This document shows positions 1 to 11,690 of a stretch of 64,000 bases of DNA, in pieces. The DNA is from Mytilus galloprovincialis (Eukaryota; Mollusca; Bivalvia; Mytilida; Mytilidae), in assembly GCF_965363235.1 (NCBI RefSeq), contig NC_134843.1, positions 94,893,795 through 94,957,794 on the forward strand, in the 5' to 3' direction. The position numbers and the translations under genes are program-made. The notes below the pieces were generated by a model. It ran no database searches. It had not been told where the DNA came from and was given only the letters and a program-made list of their open reading frames with translations. The stretch's first letter is position 1. Every line of letters begins with the position of its first letter.

Positions 1-330
1 TTGAGTTAAAAATGTAGTGAATTTAGTGTCAGATTTTTCAGTGTACAAAAATTACACTTAATTAAAAGCTTATATCTGCTATATAAAGTGCCTTGCTGGA
101 GTTAAATGTATGCTATAATTGAATCGATCTGAATAAAAGCATGTAATATTTTGCTTTATTCATATAATGTATCAATTGTCTACAAATAAACCTGGGTCTG
201 GTTTTAATTAGTCAAAGTGTTGCAGATTTGATATTTATGTAATTCACAGGGATAGTGTGGATATTTGATCTTCACGCTGAATGGCAGCCCAGACAGCCCA
301 GACAGCCCAGGCTTGTAAAATTGCTCTCTC

Positions 331-420
331 GGGCATGTACAAATCATATTTACATGTCTCAGGCCTGTACAAATCATATTTACATGTCTCAGGCCTGTAC
401 AAATCATATTTACAGGCCAA
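331..420. repeat. 30-bp tandem repeat, three copies
   Basis: Three near-identical 30-bp units (core TGTACAAATCATATTTACA followed by TGTCTCAGGCC) run head to tail. Just before them a short CAGCCCAGA repeat is seen. The array is non-coding as far as can be told; the open frames on both strands result from the unit length being a multiple of three. Confidence 0.9.
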
Positions 421-449
421 CAGCATCTAACTAAACATTTGCAAAAATT

Positions 450-659
450 GAGCTCCGGGCCTGTAGATTTAACTGTTCATCGTGAACACTGGAGCTCTGG
501 GCCTGTAGATTTAACAGTTCATCGTGAAGACTGGAGCTCTTGGCCTGTAGATTTAACTGTTCATCGTGAACACTGGAGCTCTGGGCCTGTAGATTTAACT
601 GTTCATCGTGAAGACTGGAGCTCTGGGCCTGTAGATTTAACAGTTCATCGTGAACACTG
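450..659. repeat. 42-bp minisatellite, five copies with alternating variants
   Basis: Five 42-bp units each contain GGGCCTGTAGATTTAAC followed by the near-palindrome GTTCATCGTGAAC. Because 42 is a multiple of three, frames stay open on both strands; on the plus strand every unit reads as a 14-residue peptide with core GPVDLTVHRE. The base after GTGAA alternates C, G, C, G, C along the array, so the true period may be 84 bp. No flanking exon or known domain supports a protein. Confidence 0.9.
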
Positions 660-1418
660 GGGTTTTGTGAAAGTCTGAATAGAAGCCTTAAAATGAACAT
701 TTAGATTAATGGTTCACCTTCACTCTAGTAATCCACAAAACATTGGAATAATAATAAATCTACAGTTTGAAAGTATAAACTGTATAAATCTGTTGTCAGA
801 ATGGATGGTTTATATACACTGTATTTAGGTTTAAAATGAGTTCACTGTGTTTTATATCAACTACATGTATAATTGATTGAATAGTAGATGGATCGATGTG
901 TACATTTCTCTGTCATTCTTTTTCATGTATCTAGTTTTGATCTGTTAGGTTACAATACATAAATCAAAGATAAAATTCTGGTATTAATGTAATTTTTCTA
1001 ATGGCCTGAGTGAGAAAAATCAGTTGGTTAACATTTATTGTATAGCACTCATGAGTGCTTGCTAAATGAGTAAAATCAATGCTGTATGAAAGTGATCTGT
1101 ATACTTATCTACTTTTATTTCTATGTTCAGTGTTTTATGCATCTTCATCAGGGCTCTTCAACTTAAATCAAATGATTAAAAACAGAAATATGACATATTT
1201 AGAAAAAGATTACACTTGAAAATATTTTTTTTTTTAATGACACAAAAACTCTGATGCTTAAAACCAGTTGACATAAATATATAGTCATAGATTGAAATAC
1301 ATAAATTTAGAATTTAGTACCTTAGAACCAGAAAATAGGTTTTTATATGGCCCAATATTTTTAAAGGTCAGTTGATATTTTACTTGACTAAAAACAAGTA
1401 TTTGAAAAAGAAACCAAA
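660..1418. other. AT-rich stretch, no gene seen
   Basis: No long open frame, no splice-supported exon and no recognisable repeat was found here. Confidence 0.6.
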
Positions 1419-1565
1419 CAGTGGCTGATCCAGAACTTTTCCTAAGGGGGGCCCGCTGACTGACCTAAGGGGGGGCCACTCGCGTCATGCATCAGTGATT
1501 CCCTATATAATCAACCAAATTTTTATCACGAAAGGGGGGCCCGCGCCCCCCTGGATCCGCCCATG
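1419..1565 (+). mobile_element. 147-bp hAT-like MITE with 5-bp target duplication
   Basis: The element begins CAGTGGCTGATCCAGAAC and ends with the imperfect inverse GGATCCGCCCATG. It is flanked by the direct repeat CCAAA (1414-1418 and 1566-1570). Runs of G and C flank a middle part containing TATATAATCAACCAAATTTT. A second copy lies in inverse orientation at 49209-49368. It has no coding capacity and presumably is mobilised in trans by a hAT-type transposase (inference from the CAGTGG ends). Confidence 0.85.
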
Positions 1566-1570
1566 CCAAA

Positions 1571-4500
1571 GAACTGATTTAAGTTAGAAAACAATTCTGT
1601 TGATTCTGATCATTGTTTGCAGTATTTATTTTATCTCTAAACACATCTTCCATTTTGTTTTTATCAGATATCTTATTTTATTATGTAAATTATGTTTACT
1701 TTTTAATCATGCATTGTAAGACATGTATAAGTTTACATGTATTTTGTTTATTATTTTACTTTTAAGGAATTAATGATAATTTGTAAGCAGTCAGTATACT
1801 TTTTGTAATCAAAATTTTCTTCTTTTTTATCGCTGTATTGTCATATGTATGAATCGGTAGAACTGAAAAGGGGTACATACATTTATTTTTCTACACATTT
1901 TTGCCATATACATTTTTCCATTTTCCATTCTTAAGAAAATTTTGTAGGTCTAGAATTTTTATAATTATGAAAATTTAGTTTGAGAATATTTTTTCAGAAT
2001 TTACAGTGCTATATGAATTTTATTCAGAGAGAATGAAAACCTTATTTTATTTTTTTTTTTTTTTCAGTTTGCTGGAAGTTTTCACAAAACATTTGCAAAA
2101 AAGGGTAAAAGCTAAAAATTAGATTTTTTGAATAAACCCCCTTGGATTTCGATGAAAATCTTGAAAGTAAAGTATTAAGTCCCAATATATATAATTAATA
2201 GAAAATTAACATGGCAGGAATTGGTTTTAAACTTATTAAAAAAAACTTAAGATGGAAGATAACATACTTAATTATCTGCAATAAATGTCTACTTTTAAAA
2301 CTGAAATGAAAAATGTGCTTGATATGACTATTAGTCTATGTTCCTCAAAACTGATGTACCAAGAAAATCTATAGATGTTATTCTAACAGGATGTACAATG
2401 TATGTCTACATTAACAGTATACAGTGCTCTCATGTTTATGTTGTGATATTTTAGATGTTAGTTTTATGAATGTTGACATTCACTTGATTCAGGTCTCATT
2501 ATTTTGTATACAGAAAATGCAAAAGACATTTGCAGCAAATAAGCATTTTAATTCATTTTATATCATTTTGTTTTTTGAAGATTCTCACAGAAAGTAATTG
2601 AAAAATTACGTTGCATGTTTTTATCATTTATAGATGTAAATCATTAATACTCTGACATTGAAGTGAAGGATTATGGGTAATAAGAGCCTATATACTTACA
2701 TTTTTAGATGGTTTTTAGATTTGTCTTTTTTGTTGAGCATCTTCACACTGTATGTTTTACAAGAATTTTGTTTCTTTATCATATCTGCTGTCTACAATAC
2801 AAATACAAATCTACAGCATTAAAAAAATAAAACAACTCTCCTGTGTAAAGTTGTGTGAAATTGCTGTAAAGAAAGTTGAAATATCAGGAAAATCAGCTCT
2901 GTTTACCAGGTTAAATTTAAAACTTAACTCCTATATTCACATACTACAACTTTTGGTTTCTCATTTAAGATAATTATACTATCTAAAGCCATTTTGGATA
3001 AACATAAACTTCTTAATTCATTTTATCATTGAATTAATAAGGTTTAAAATTTATTACCCTTAAATACATTGAATTAACATCAAATTCATTGAAATTGCCT
3101 TGCAAATATAAATCTTGAAATGATACTTAAATAACTGTCACTCATGGAAAAGTTAAATTTAGTGCCTTTCTATCATATTAAATTTACTGATTTAATCTTT
3201 GTTTCACCACCAACACTTCAATTTTATATTTTTTATGTTGATTGATGTCTTTTCGTGTTACTGCTAAAGAAAATGTATTAAACTGAATAATCAACAAGAC
3301 TTATTGGTGGCCTTAGGCTGTTTTTGCACTTTAGTCGGGTTGTTGTCTCTTTAACACATTCCCCATTTCCATTCTCAATTTTAAGTTTTTGAAAAAACAA
3401 CATTTCTTACACACACAAAAACAACATTTCTATCAAAAAATCACTTTTCATTTTTAAACAAAAGCTTGATTAGGCGAACATGAAAATAAATATGTGGTGA
3501 ATATAAGCTTTTCTTGTGTGAAAGTAATATTTGTATTTTGTAACGTATACAAAAATAATGTCAAGTAAATTACTAAGTGCCCATGTTGTTATGCAAAATA
3601 TAAAGGTGGTTTCTAAGTGTTCAGAGTAAACATTGATTTTTATAGCAACTTTAACAGTAAAATTGATGAGATATTTCAAATGATATTGACACAGAAAAGT
3701 TTTCAATAGTTCAGGTTGATATGGAATGCTTTATATATTTTTTTCATTGTTGATATCCAGCTGTGATTTTGTATTACATTTATCATCAATGATAGTTCCA
3801 TTGAAAGCAATACGATATAATCTTTTTATAAGATAATAGATCATTTTTTTTCACTTTATTGAAAATCAGGTTGGAAATTTGGCTAATAATTTTTGTTAGC
3901 TATCAGTGGCCAGTTGTGAATAAATTCAAAATATATACTTTTCTATAAAAAAAATTATGAAAAAATAAAGTAAATTATGAATTGAAGGAGCCTTAGGAGG
4001 TTAAATATAAGTATATGAATATGGAGGTTGTAGAGTATATTTGATTTACTTTAAACGATTGATTCCTTTGTAATTTGATATATCTGTTATAAATTTAACA
4101 GACTCCTTGGTACATTTCATACTCTACATGTTACTATAATAATCAGATATAATCTGACTACTAAATGTCATACTACTAAAACTTATTTATAACTGGCCTG
4201 AGAGTGAAATGTGCACCATTTGTAAAATAAATCATGAAATGTATAATGTAAGTAATTTGACAGTATTTATATAATGCTTCAGTTGTTGTTACTTATTATA
4301 ATGAAAATACAGATTGACTTCAAATAGTTCTTTGTTTGTTGCATTATTTTTTACCTATCACAAATAGACACCAAGAAGTACCAAAAAACACATATCAATA
4401 GTCAGTGGCCATTCAACAGAAAGCTTTCATACTTGGTTTGATTATTCTTCCCCTACCTACTTAATGTTTGTACTCTAGCTGTCTGTCTGGCAAATCAGTT

Positions 4501-6513
4501 TTCCACACTTTTCTTCCTGCTTGGCGATATTGATTTGATATTTTGTATATATATGTGTTTCATCATGACACGTTACATATCTAGTTCAAATTTTGTTTCT
4601 GTCTGATAATTTTGTGCAGAGTTATGATCCTTTGACTAAAAAGTATTAAATAATAGGTCTTCCACACTTATTTTCATCATGCTTAAAGATATTGACTTGA
4701 TATTTGTTATATAGATTACACAATGACAACTAAGGGATCAAGTTTGCATTTTGTTCCAGTATAATGAATTTTTAACCAGTAGGGGACTTACTATGTATTG
4801 ACATGCAATACTCTCAGAATGCTTGTTATGCATCATATTCTCTTGCACATGCTGTATCATCAGTATGATTTGACAATTTCTATGGAAGTCAATGAATTTT
4901 GGCCTTTTTTTTTTAAAGTTATGTAACAGTGATCTCTTGTGAATTCAACTCCTCATGGTTCTTATTCTTGTTTGGGATAGTTTGCCATATTGTACTGCCA
5001 TTTAATGTTGATTTGACAATTTATACGAGTTTAATACATGTAGTACAATGTACTTATAACATTTTGGGAGTATTGAGACAATTAGATCTTGTGAATGGAA
5101 CTCTGAGACCATTTGTAAGAAGGCTTTGATACTTAGTACTATTGTTCGCTATCACATATAGCTGACCATTTTTTACCACCATTTTGATTTTACCATAATT
5201 ATGGCAGAAATAGGACTGTAAACAGTAGTGGGAGTATTGTTACAAAAGTACCTTGTAAAACCAACTCCTCTGAGATTGTGTTACAGAATGATCTGTTTGG
5301 TAGTATCTTTGTCATCATGTATAGTTGATTATACTATATTGTCTTTTCGTTCCATCTATCTTTAGCTCACCTTGTTACAGTGACTATAGGTCACCTTATA
5401 ATTGCAACTATTCTAAGACATTAGAAGGAAACATTTAAACTTTGTGTTTTTTGCCATCTTGTGTTGTTGACCATGTGTAGGATATCAAACTCACAGCCCC
5501 AGTGTTAAACAAGCTAGTGGTACAGGAGACTGCTAGGCCCCTGAGGGCAATATATCTTTTTCTAATAAACTGTTGATATAGAGATATGTCTGCCTTTTTT
5601 GTTATTTCAAAAGTAAAATGCCAATGTTGAAATAAAAGTAGCAATATTTTAGCATGTAAAGTTTTGCATAATATTTAAAGTCCATGAACCATGACTGTAG
5701 GTACAGGGCCAAACAATCTCTATGGAAACGAGATGTGCCAATGCTGATACTAAGTGACCCAATACAATATTTATCATGGGGTCAGTAAGTTCCATATGGG
5801 GATGAGTGCGAAACTCAAATTTGGACATTCATCACACAATTTTATAACTCCTCATTTTTACAGAAAAAGGTTACATTTCTCTATCGTGAACCAAACTTTC
5901 ATATAATGTTATTTGCTTTCTAAAGTTGTTTGGTTTTTTCTTTTGAATTGTTTGACACTTTGTTGTCTCAAGGCCTATTTTAACTTACTACATGTACCGT
6001 TTTAAGGAATGGGTTTTGCTCATTACTGAAGGCTGGACCTGTAGATGGTTACATCTCTGTACTGTTTCTCTTCAGTCTTTGACGGATATATTATTTATTG
6101 ATCTCTTAAATGACAATCATGACCTTTCCAGAATTTTTTTAGAGAACACAAAAGGAACCAGAAAAAGCAGACTGGTACTGAAAGGCAGTGAACTCACAGT
6201 TCTGCACTTCTATTATTATAAGATTTAATTGGACATTAATGGGGTACAACTTGATCCTCATTCTGGTTTGAAAGTTTTTCCTCATTTTACTGGACCATCC
6301 ATAAAACATTAATAATTCTACCAAAATAAATCCAAATTTAGTTTGAAATTAAAAACCATAGACATTCTGATCAGAATGACCATCATCTAATAGCAATAAG
6401 CCACAAGAATTTGAACAACAAAACTTCCATGAATAAATTTATTTCCAAAAAGATATATAACATGATTAATAATTTTAAAACATAGCATATAATTTCATTG
6501 TTCACCAAGGTAA
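1571..6513. other. AT-rich non-coding stretch with a few decayed repeats
   Basis: No exon could be supported on either strand. About 3324-3380 is a scrap of the retroelement tail found complete at 20085-20695 (shared words: CGGGTTGTTGTCTCTTT and CATTCCCCATTTCCATTCTC). Around 5992-6090 a decayed relative of another retroelement tail is suspected. The remainder could be intergenic DNA or a far 3' part of the docking-protein gene. Confidence 0.5.
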
Positions 6514-6715
6514 ATACTGTAAATTCAGATTTTTAATGTGCATTTATAATTGCAATTGATAAACAAATGACAAAAAAGTGAGATTTATTATTACAATTTC
6601 TAGAAATTCTTTATATAAATAAAAAGAAATGTGTTTTTGATGTTTTCTAAATCCCTTTATGTGACAATTTTTGCAATATTCAAAACATTTAAAAAAAATT
6701 CTGAGTTTACGGTAT
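6514..6715. mobile_element. about 200-bp inverted-repeat MITE
   Basis: The stretch starts ATACTGTAAATTCAGA and ends with the inverse TCTGAGTTTACGGTAT, with AT-rich sequence between. Related ends occur at 10886-11094. It has no open frame. A target duplication could not be assigned. Confidence 0.6.
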
Positions 6716-7717
6716 CTTTAAAATCTCAATAATTTATAAAAAAAAAAGCGCCAAGAAATAAAGATACAATACTAAACATACTATAGGTCAATGGAATAAA
6801 TTGTTTTACATGAATTCTAGCATGGCCATTTGTCATGTTTGTGTAATGTATCATTGTCATTGAATCTGATTATTATCATTTTATGTGTTTTTTTATAACA
6901 CACAAAAAAACTTCTTAATTATAATGTTCTATGTGTTGCAAAATGTTTCAAATATGCAAGTAAAAAAACTTTTCTACCAAAATATTATTTTTCTTCTATG
7001 TATATCAAAATAAAAAGTAAAAGTTAATAACATTAGGATTGCAAAGTTGGATAAAACTGTTTAGTTGTGTTGTGTTATATATGCAAACACTTGGCTAAAT
7101 ATTGATTTAAGATTTGCTTAAATCCAACTGTCATTAATAAACAAAAGTAAAAAATTAACTAACTAAAAAAAACCAAGGCTAAAAGAAGACTGTATCCCTC
7201 AACTATTTCTCTATTTCTGATAAGAGTTACGTTGCAAATAAAATATCAACAGCTTTATCTGTACCATGCAAGCAAGCAAAATAATAGATAAAATCACATA
7301 TTTTTTTGCATAGTGTTTTTAAACCTTCAGGAAGACTTGTAAACAAAAGTACAATACAAATATACAATGATTGCAAATAGCAAATGAAATTCTGGCTTTA
7401 CAAACATATAAACTTTCTTTTTTACAAAGAATCATCGAAGTACAAGCTTCAATTAGACATATTTTGTGACTTGTGTACCAGTATAAGTGATAGATCTGCA
7501 ATAATAAAAATGCATTCATTTTTGAATTAACAAAAGGCTCTAGTTACTATAAAACCTTAAACCAAGATTCAAACTATAGTTTACACATAGGTATCTTTTA
7601 AATTAGAAAATGTTTTTGGTCCCTTTTCTTAAAATCTTTAAATAACATCTTCACTTAAATATCACATAGGGGATGACATGACTTACTTTTCTTGCCACTC
7701 TATTAATACAAATGTGG

Positions 7718-7903
7718 TACTGTGGATTCGTTGGGTACCAATTTTCGTGGATTTAGTGGGATCAGGTGAACCATGAATTTATATGTTCAACAAATTACAA
7801 GTTTTAGAGAGGAATGTATGCAGACTTTACGAAAACCCTGAAATCTAATATCCACGAACATGCAAGTTTTCCTCAATCCACGAAAATAAATGAATGCACA
7901 GTA
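7718..7903. mobile_element. 186-bp inverted-repeat MITE
   Basis: The left end TACTGTGGATTCGTT and the inner word TTTCGTGGATT are mirrored on the right by CCACGAAAATAAATGAAT and TGCACAGTA. A related but more decayed stretch lies at 14900-15120. It has no coding capacity. Confidence 0.6.
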
Positions 7904-9005
7904 TTTCATAAAGGCTTTCATCATTATTTCCCTTTCAAAAATGTCAAACAAATAAGTTATAAACACCTCTTTAAAGATTAAAATAAAATATACAAGGCTT
8001 AACAATAAATCTCTTGCAACATCCCATCATCTTATCCTGAATTCAGGACTTAGCTATAGCCATGACAAGATTACTCCTTAGGAACTAACTTGTAACATTT
8101 TTATAACTAAATTGTACTTTATTTCTAATGACAGAGTATAATATGCATTTTAATTTGATTATTTTTATAACAGTTCACCCTATATAATTTAAATGTATTA
8201 TAAATGCCCCATTATGAATCACTAACATTAAAAGTATGGTAACATTATCAAACAAAGATTACCAACAAAAACTTCAGAATGATTGATCACACGACAGAAC
8301 ATCACACATCAATAGATTGTAACATGTGAAATCTCATATAAAATATATATATACATAACATTATGCATATTAACATACTGTTTAACAACATACTTAAAAA
8401 GGGGACACAACAACCATGAAATCATTCTTCTTGTGATTCGCAGCTATCGGAACCCTCCCCCCCTTTTCTTGGTTAAATTTTTTATTTTGTTAATACTTGT
8501 CAAATATATCCCCAAAACAAATCTGTACAATACTGGGTGTTTTTTTGTTGTTATGGTTGGGTTTTTTTTTGTAAGATCCATAAAGAAGTAACAAGCTATT
8601 GCTCACTTTTTTTTTTAAAGATACACAATTTACAAATAGCAAAAAAAATATGTTCTTGGATAATAGGCAAAATTTCTTTAAAAAAATGTAAAATTTACAT
8701 AGCAGATATATATATTCTTAGATGAAAAAAACATGCAAATATCTCATAAAAATACATTGGTTGTATATGATTAGTCATTTATATAAAATACTATAATAAT
8801 AATAATAATGGCCATTATTTTCCCCCATGATACAATTAACTAAATGAATGGAAACACATGCTTGCTGGAGATGCAGAAATATAAGACTATTTTTTATCTT
8901 AGTTGCTGTTAGTATAAAACTATCATGATAATTACTCTATAGTACGGACCATTGGACACAAAGTAGCCTCAACTTTTAAACCACTTTCTGATTGATTAAT
9001 TGATT

Positions 9006-9589
9006 AAAGGAGTATGCTCGGTAAGGTACTAAAATGGCCCCCTTTTTCAGCATAAAATTTCGAATTCGGATTTATTGACCAATATCACAATAAATTATAG
9101 CTAATACAGTGACTAGATAGGAAATATGCCATTTTGTTGAAAATTTTATGTTTCTGCGTTTCATTATGACGTCACAAGTTGTACTCATATTGATTTTTCA
9201 CGAACCAATCAATGAAAGCAGGTAAATTTCCATAGATTATTGGACAGGAAACATAGAGCGCATACGTCGACAACAAAAATCTTTTAAAATAATGTTTGTG
9301 AAGACATTTCACATGTCTTATTTGAATATTAAGTTTGTTGACGCCTGCACTCTGGTCCCTGGTCCTTATTGGTTGAAATCCAGCTGATTTTGTCAAATTT
9401 CACCAAAATCACTTATCTTGACCTATTTAAGATGTAAAAATCAACGTGTTAGAATTAAACTTTGACAAAAACAGTTCTGTTTAACTTTCTCACAGGTCTT
9501 TAAGGCAACTTTAAACATTTATTGTCTTGTAACTATTAACTTAATAATTGGGGCCAAATAAATATGGCCCTTACCGAAGTTACTCCTTT
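9006..9589. mobile_element. 584-bp non-autonomous inverted-repeat element
   Basis: The left end AAAGGAGTATGCTCGGTAAG and the inverse of the right end, AAAGGAGTAACTTCGGTAAG, match at 17 of 20 positions; inner words GGCCCC and GGGGCC also pair. The minus-strand open frame inside (9172-9396) has no recognisable domain. The superfamily is undetermined because no clear target duplication was seen. Confidence 0.7.
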
Positions 9590-10885
9590 GAGATTTTGAC
9601 ACCATTTATTAGTGGTGGAAGCACAAGTTACATAATCTACATTTTAGCAAACAATAAAATATTCTATATATTTCTTTTTTATTATGCTCCAATACTACCC
9701 TAATGGTAAGCTTTATAATTAACATGGCTGTATAATTTTTTGAATATTCTTAACATCTAAATTACGATTTTGTTAATGCAGATTGTCAGAGTAAATGTAA
9801 CTGAATCACACTACAATACATACATATTTAAATATGAACATAATTAAAGTGTCTGTCATAAGTAGTGAAGGGTAAAGATTACAGTGCAAACTAAAAATTA
9901 AACATTCGATTGTATTAAATATTGGAATGCAATATATTATTAATTGGGGTCTGTTGTAGTTGGTTTCATTGCAATGATGGACTAAGGAAGATAACCCAAA
10001 TTTTGAATATTACTCACACAATGAAATGAGTGATATAATTTTAGAACAGATTTTGCAACTTGAATATCTTATTGATAATTTCTTGAAATGTTCAGGAATA
10101 ATATGCGTATAATGTTGTACAAAATATACTAAGTTTTTTTTTTAATCTGAAAAGTAGTGATATAGCTTGGAAAAATTGATAACTATTTTGCATGACTTAT
10201 GTTGTATCAAAAATATAATTAATAACATTAGAACCACAACATTATAACATTCTAATATAACAAATAAGAGAATAGTTTGAACAAGGACCCTGAGTTCCAG
10301 TACAAATATAAGCCTTTGCATACAACAGATTAACTTAAACAGATTAACTTAAACACATGTACATGAACAGTTAATGAAGTCATACCGATTGTGCTAAAGC
10401 ACTAATTACATCATTTTTTATAACTTAATAATATAAAAATATAGACTTTTAAAAATGCTTGTAAACATGACTAAGGGCTATTCTATTATATTTATTGGAA
10501 TAGTCCATAATAGTGGAATAGTCCTAACAACAAAATCACCACATCAATATCTTGAGCAAATCCCAATAGGAATGTCTGTGAAGGCCTAAAATGGTATTTT
10601 TAATTTTCAGATGTATCTTTAGGGTTTCTGGTTCATATAAATAGGCTGCTCTGAAATTAAAAAAAATATATATCAACTAGAGGCTCACATGTTCTCTATG
10701 CATCATATTGACAACCGTAGAGTTTTTCCATTCTTCCAAAATAAAAGAATTGTGTTTTGGCACCTGAAAGTGCCAAACAAATTTTGAAATACCCTGTGAA
10801 AAGTTGCTACATAACCTACGGCTTCAGCCAAGAATGTTCTTTTGAAATACATAAACATATACATGTATATTGAAAAAATTCAAAG
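9590..10885. other. AT-rich stretch, no gene seen
   Basis: No exon or clear repeat boundary was found. Confidence 0.5.
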
Positions 10886-11094
10886 TACTGTAAATTCAGA
10901 AATTATTGTGAGGTTTTTATTATTATGAAAAATGAGATAGACCTGTAAGCGCAATAATTCAAACTTGCATTTTGAAATATATTACTTGAATTAATCAGTT
11001 TTTTTTTTAAATCGTAAAAATTTAATTTGCATTTAAGTCATAAATTACAAAATCGCAATAATAAATGCAAGCAATAATTTTTGACTTGACAGTG
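10886..11094. mobile_element. possible small inverted-repeat MITE
   Basis: It begins TACTGTAAATTCAGAAATTA and contains complementary CGCAATAAT words near both ends. It resembles the ends of 6514-6715, but the right boundary is poorly defined. Confidence 0.4.
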
Positions 11095-11435
11095 TTGGAA
11101 ATCTGAATAAATATAAATTGTTATGGTTATTCTGTTCAAAAAGTTTGACAAACATAGTTGTCGGATAAACAAACAGACGGACGATCCGTATTTCTCTGTC
11201 CCTGCACTACATTGTCATGATTGTGCAAGAGGCAATAAAATGGGAGAACTTAACAATTGACATGCACTTGGTCAAAATTTCTAGAATCCATGGCCTTTAA
11301 ATATACTTCAAGCAGGAGAGGTAATCTAGTTTTTAAAACAAGAGGTTTATTTTCTTCATTTGAATAACATACTGAATTACCATAGAGTCTCTGAAAAAAC
11401 AAAGGTTCAATTCGACTAACTCAACTTTAAAAAAA

Positions 11436-11635
11436 AATGCATGTTGCAACCATGAACCCGCTTCGCCCATCGTGTTTCCAAGTCATTTTTAGAGCCCGTT
11501 GTAGCTTGCTATTCCATGTAAACCTAGGCTCTTATGTTGACAGCCATACTTTGACCTATTTTGGTTTACTTTTTACAAACTGTAATTTGGATGGAGAGTT
11601 GTCTCATTGGCACTCATATCACAACTTTTTATATA
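11436..11635 (+). mobile_element. 3' tail fragment of a retroelement
   Basis: The words GGAGAGTTGTCTCATTGGCA and ATCACAACTTTTTATATA match the end of the tail found complete at 29816-30764 (inverted) and 26041-26630. No coding part is left, which fits 5' truncation during retrotransposition. It lies just 3' of docking-protein exon 5 in genome coordinates, on the opposite strand. Confidence 0.65.
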
Positions 11636-11690
11636 TACTAAATGACAGACATATCTCACAGAAATATATATGTGTTATGAATAGACTTAC

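Noticed and set aside
331-420. Possible CRISPR-like array
   Set aside because: Repeats are contiguous without unique spacers, and the genome is eukaryotic.
5992-6228. 78-residue plus-strand frame MYRFKEWVLL...
   Set aside because: The DNA resembles a decayed retroelement tail (GGTTTTGCTCATTACTGAAGGC); it is not a gene.
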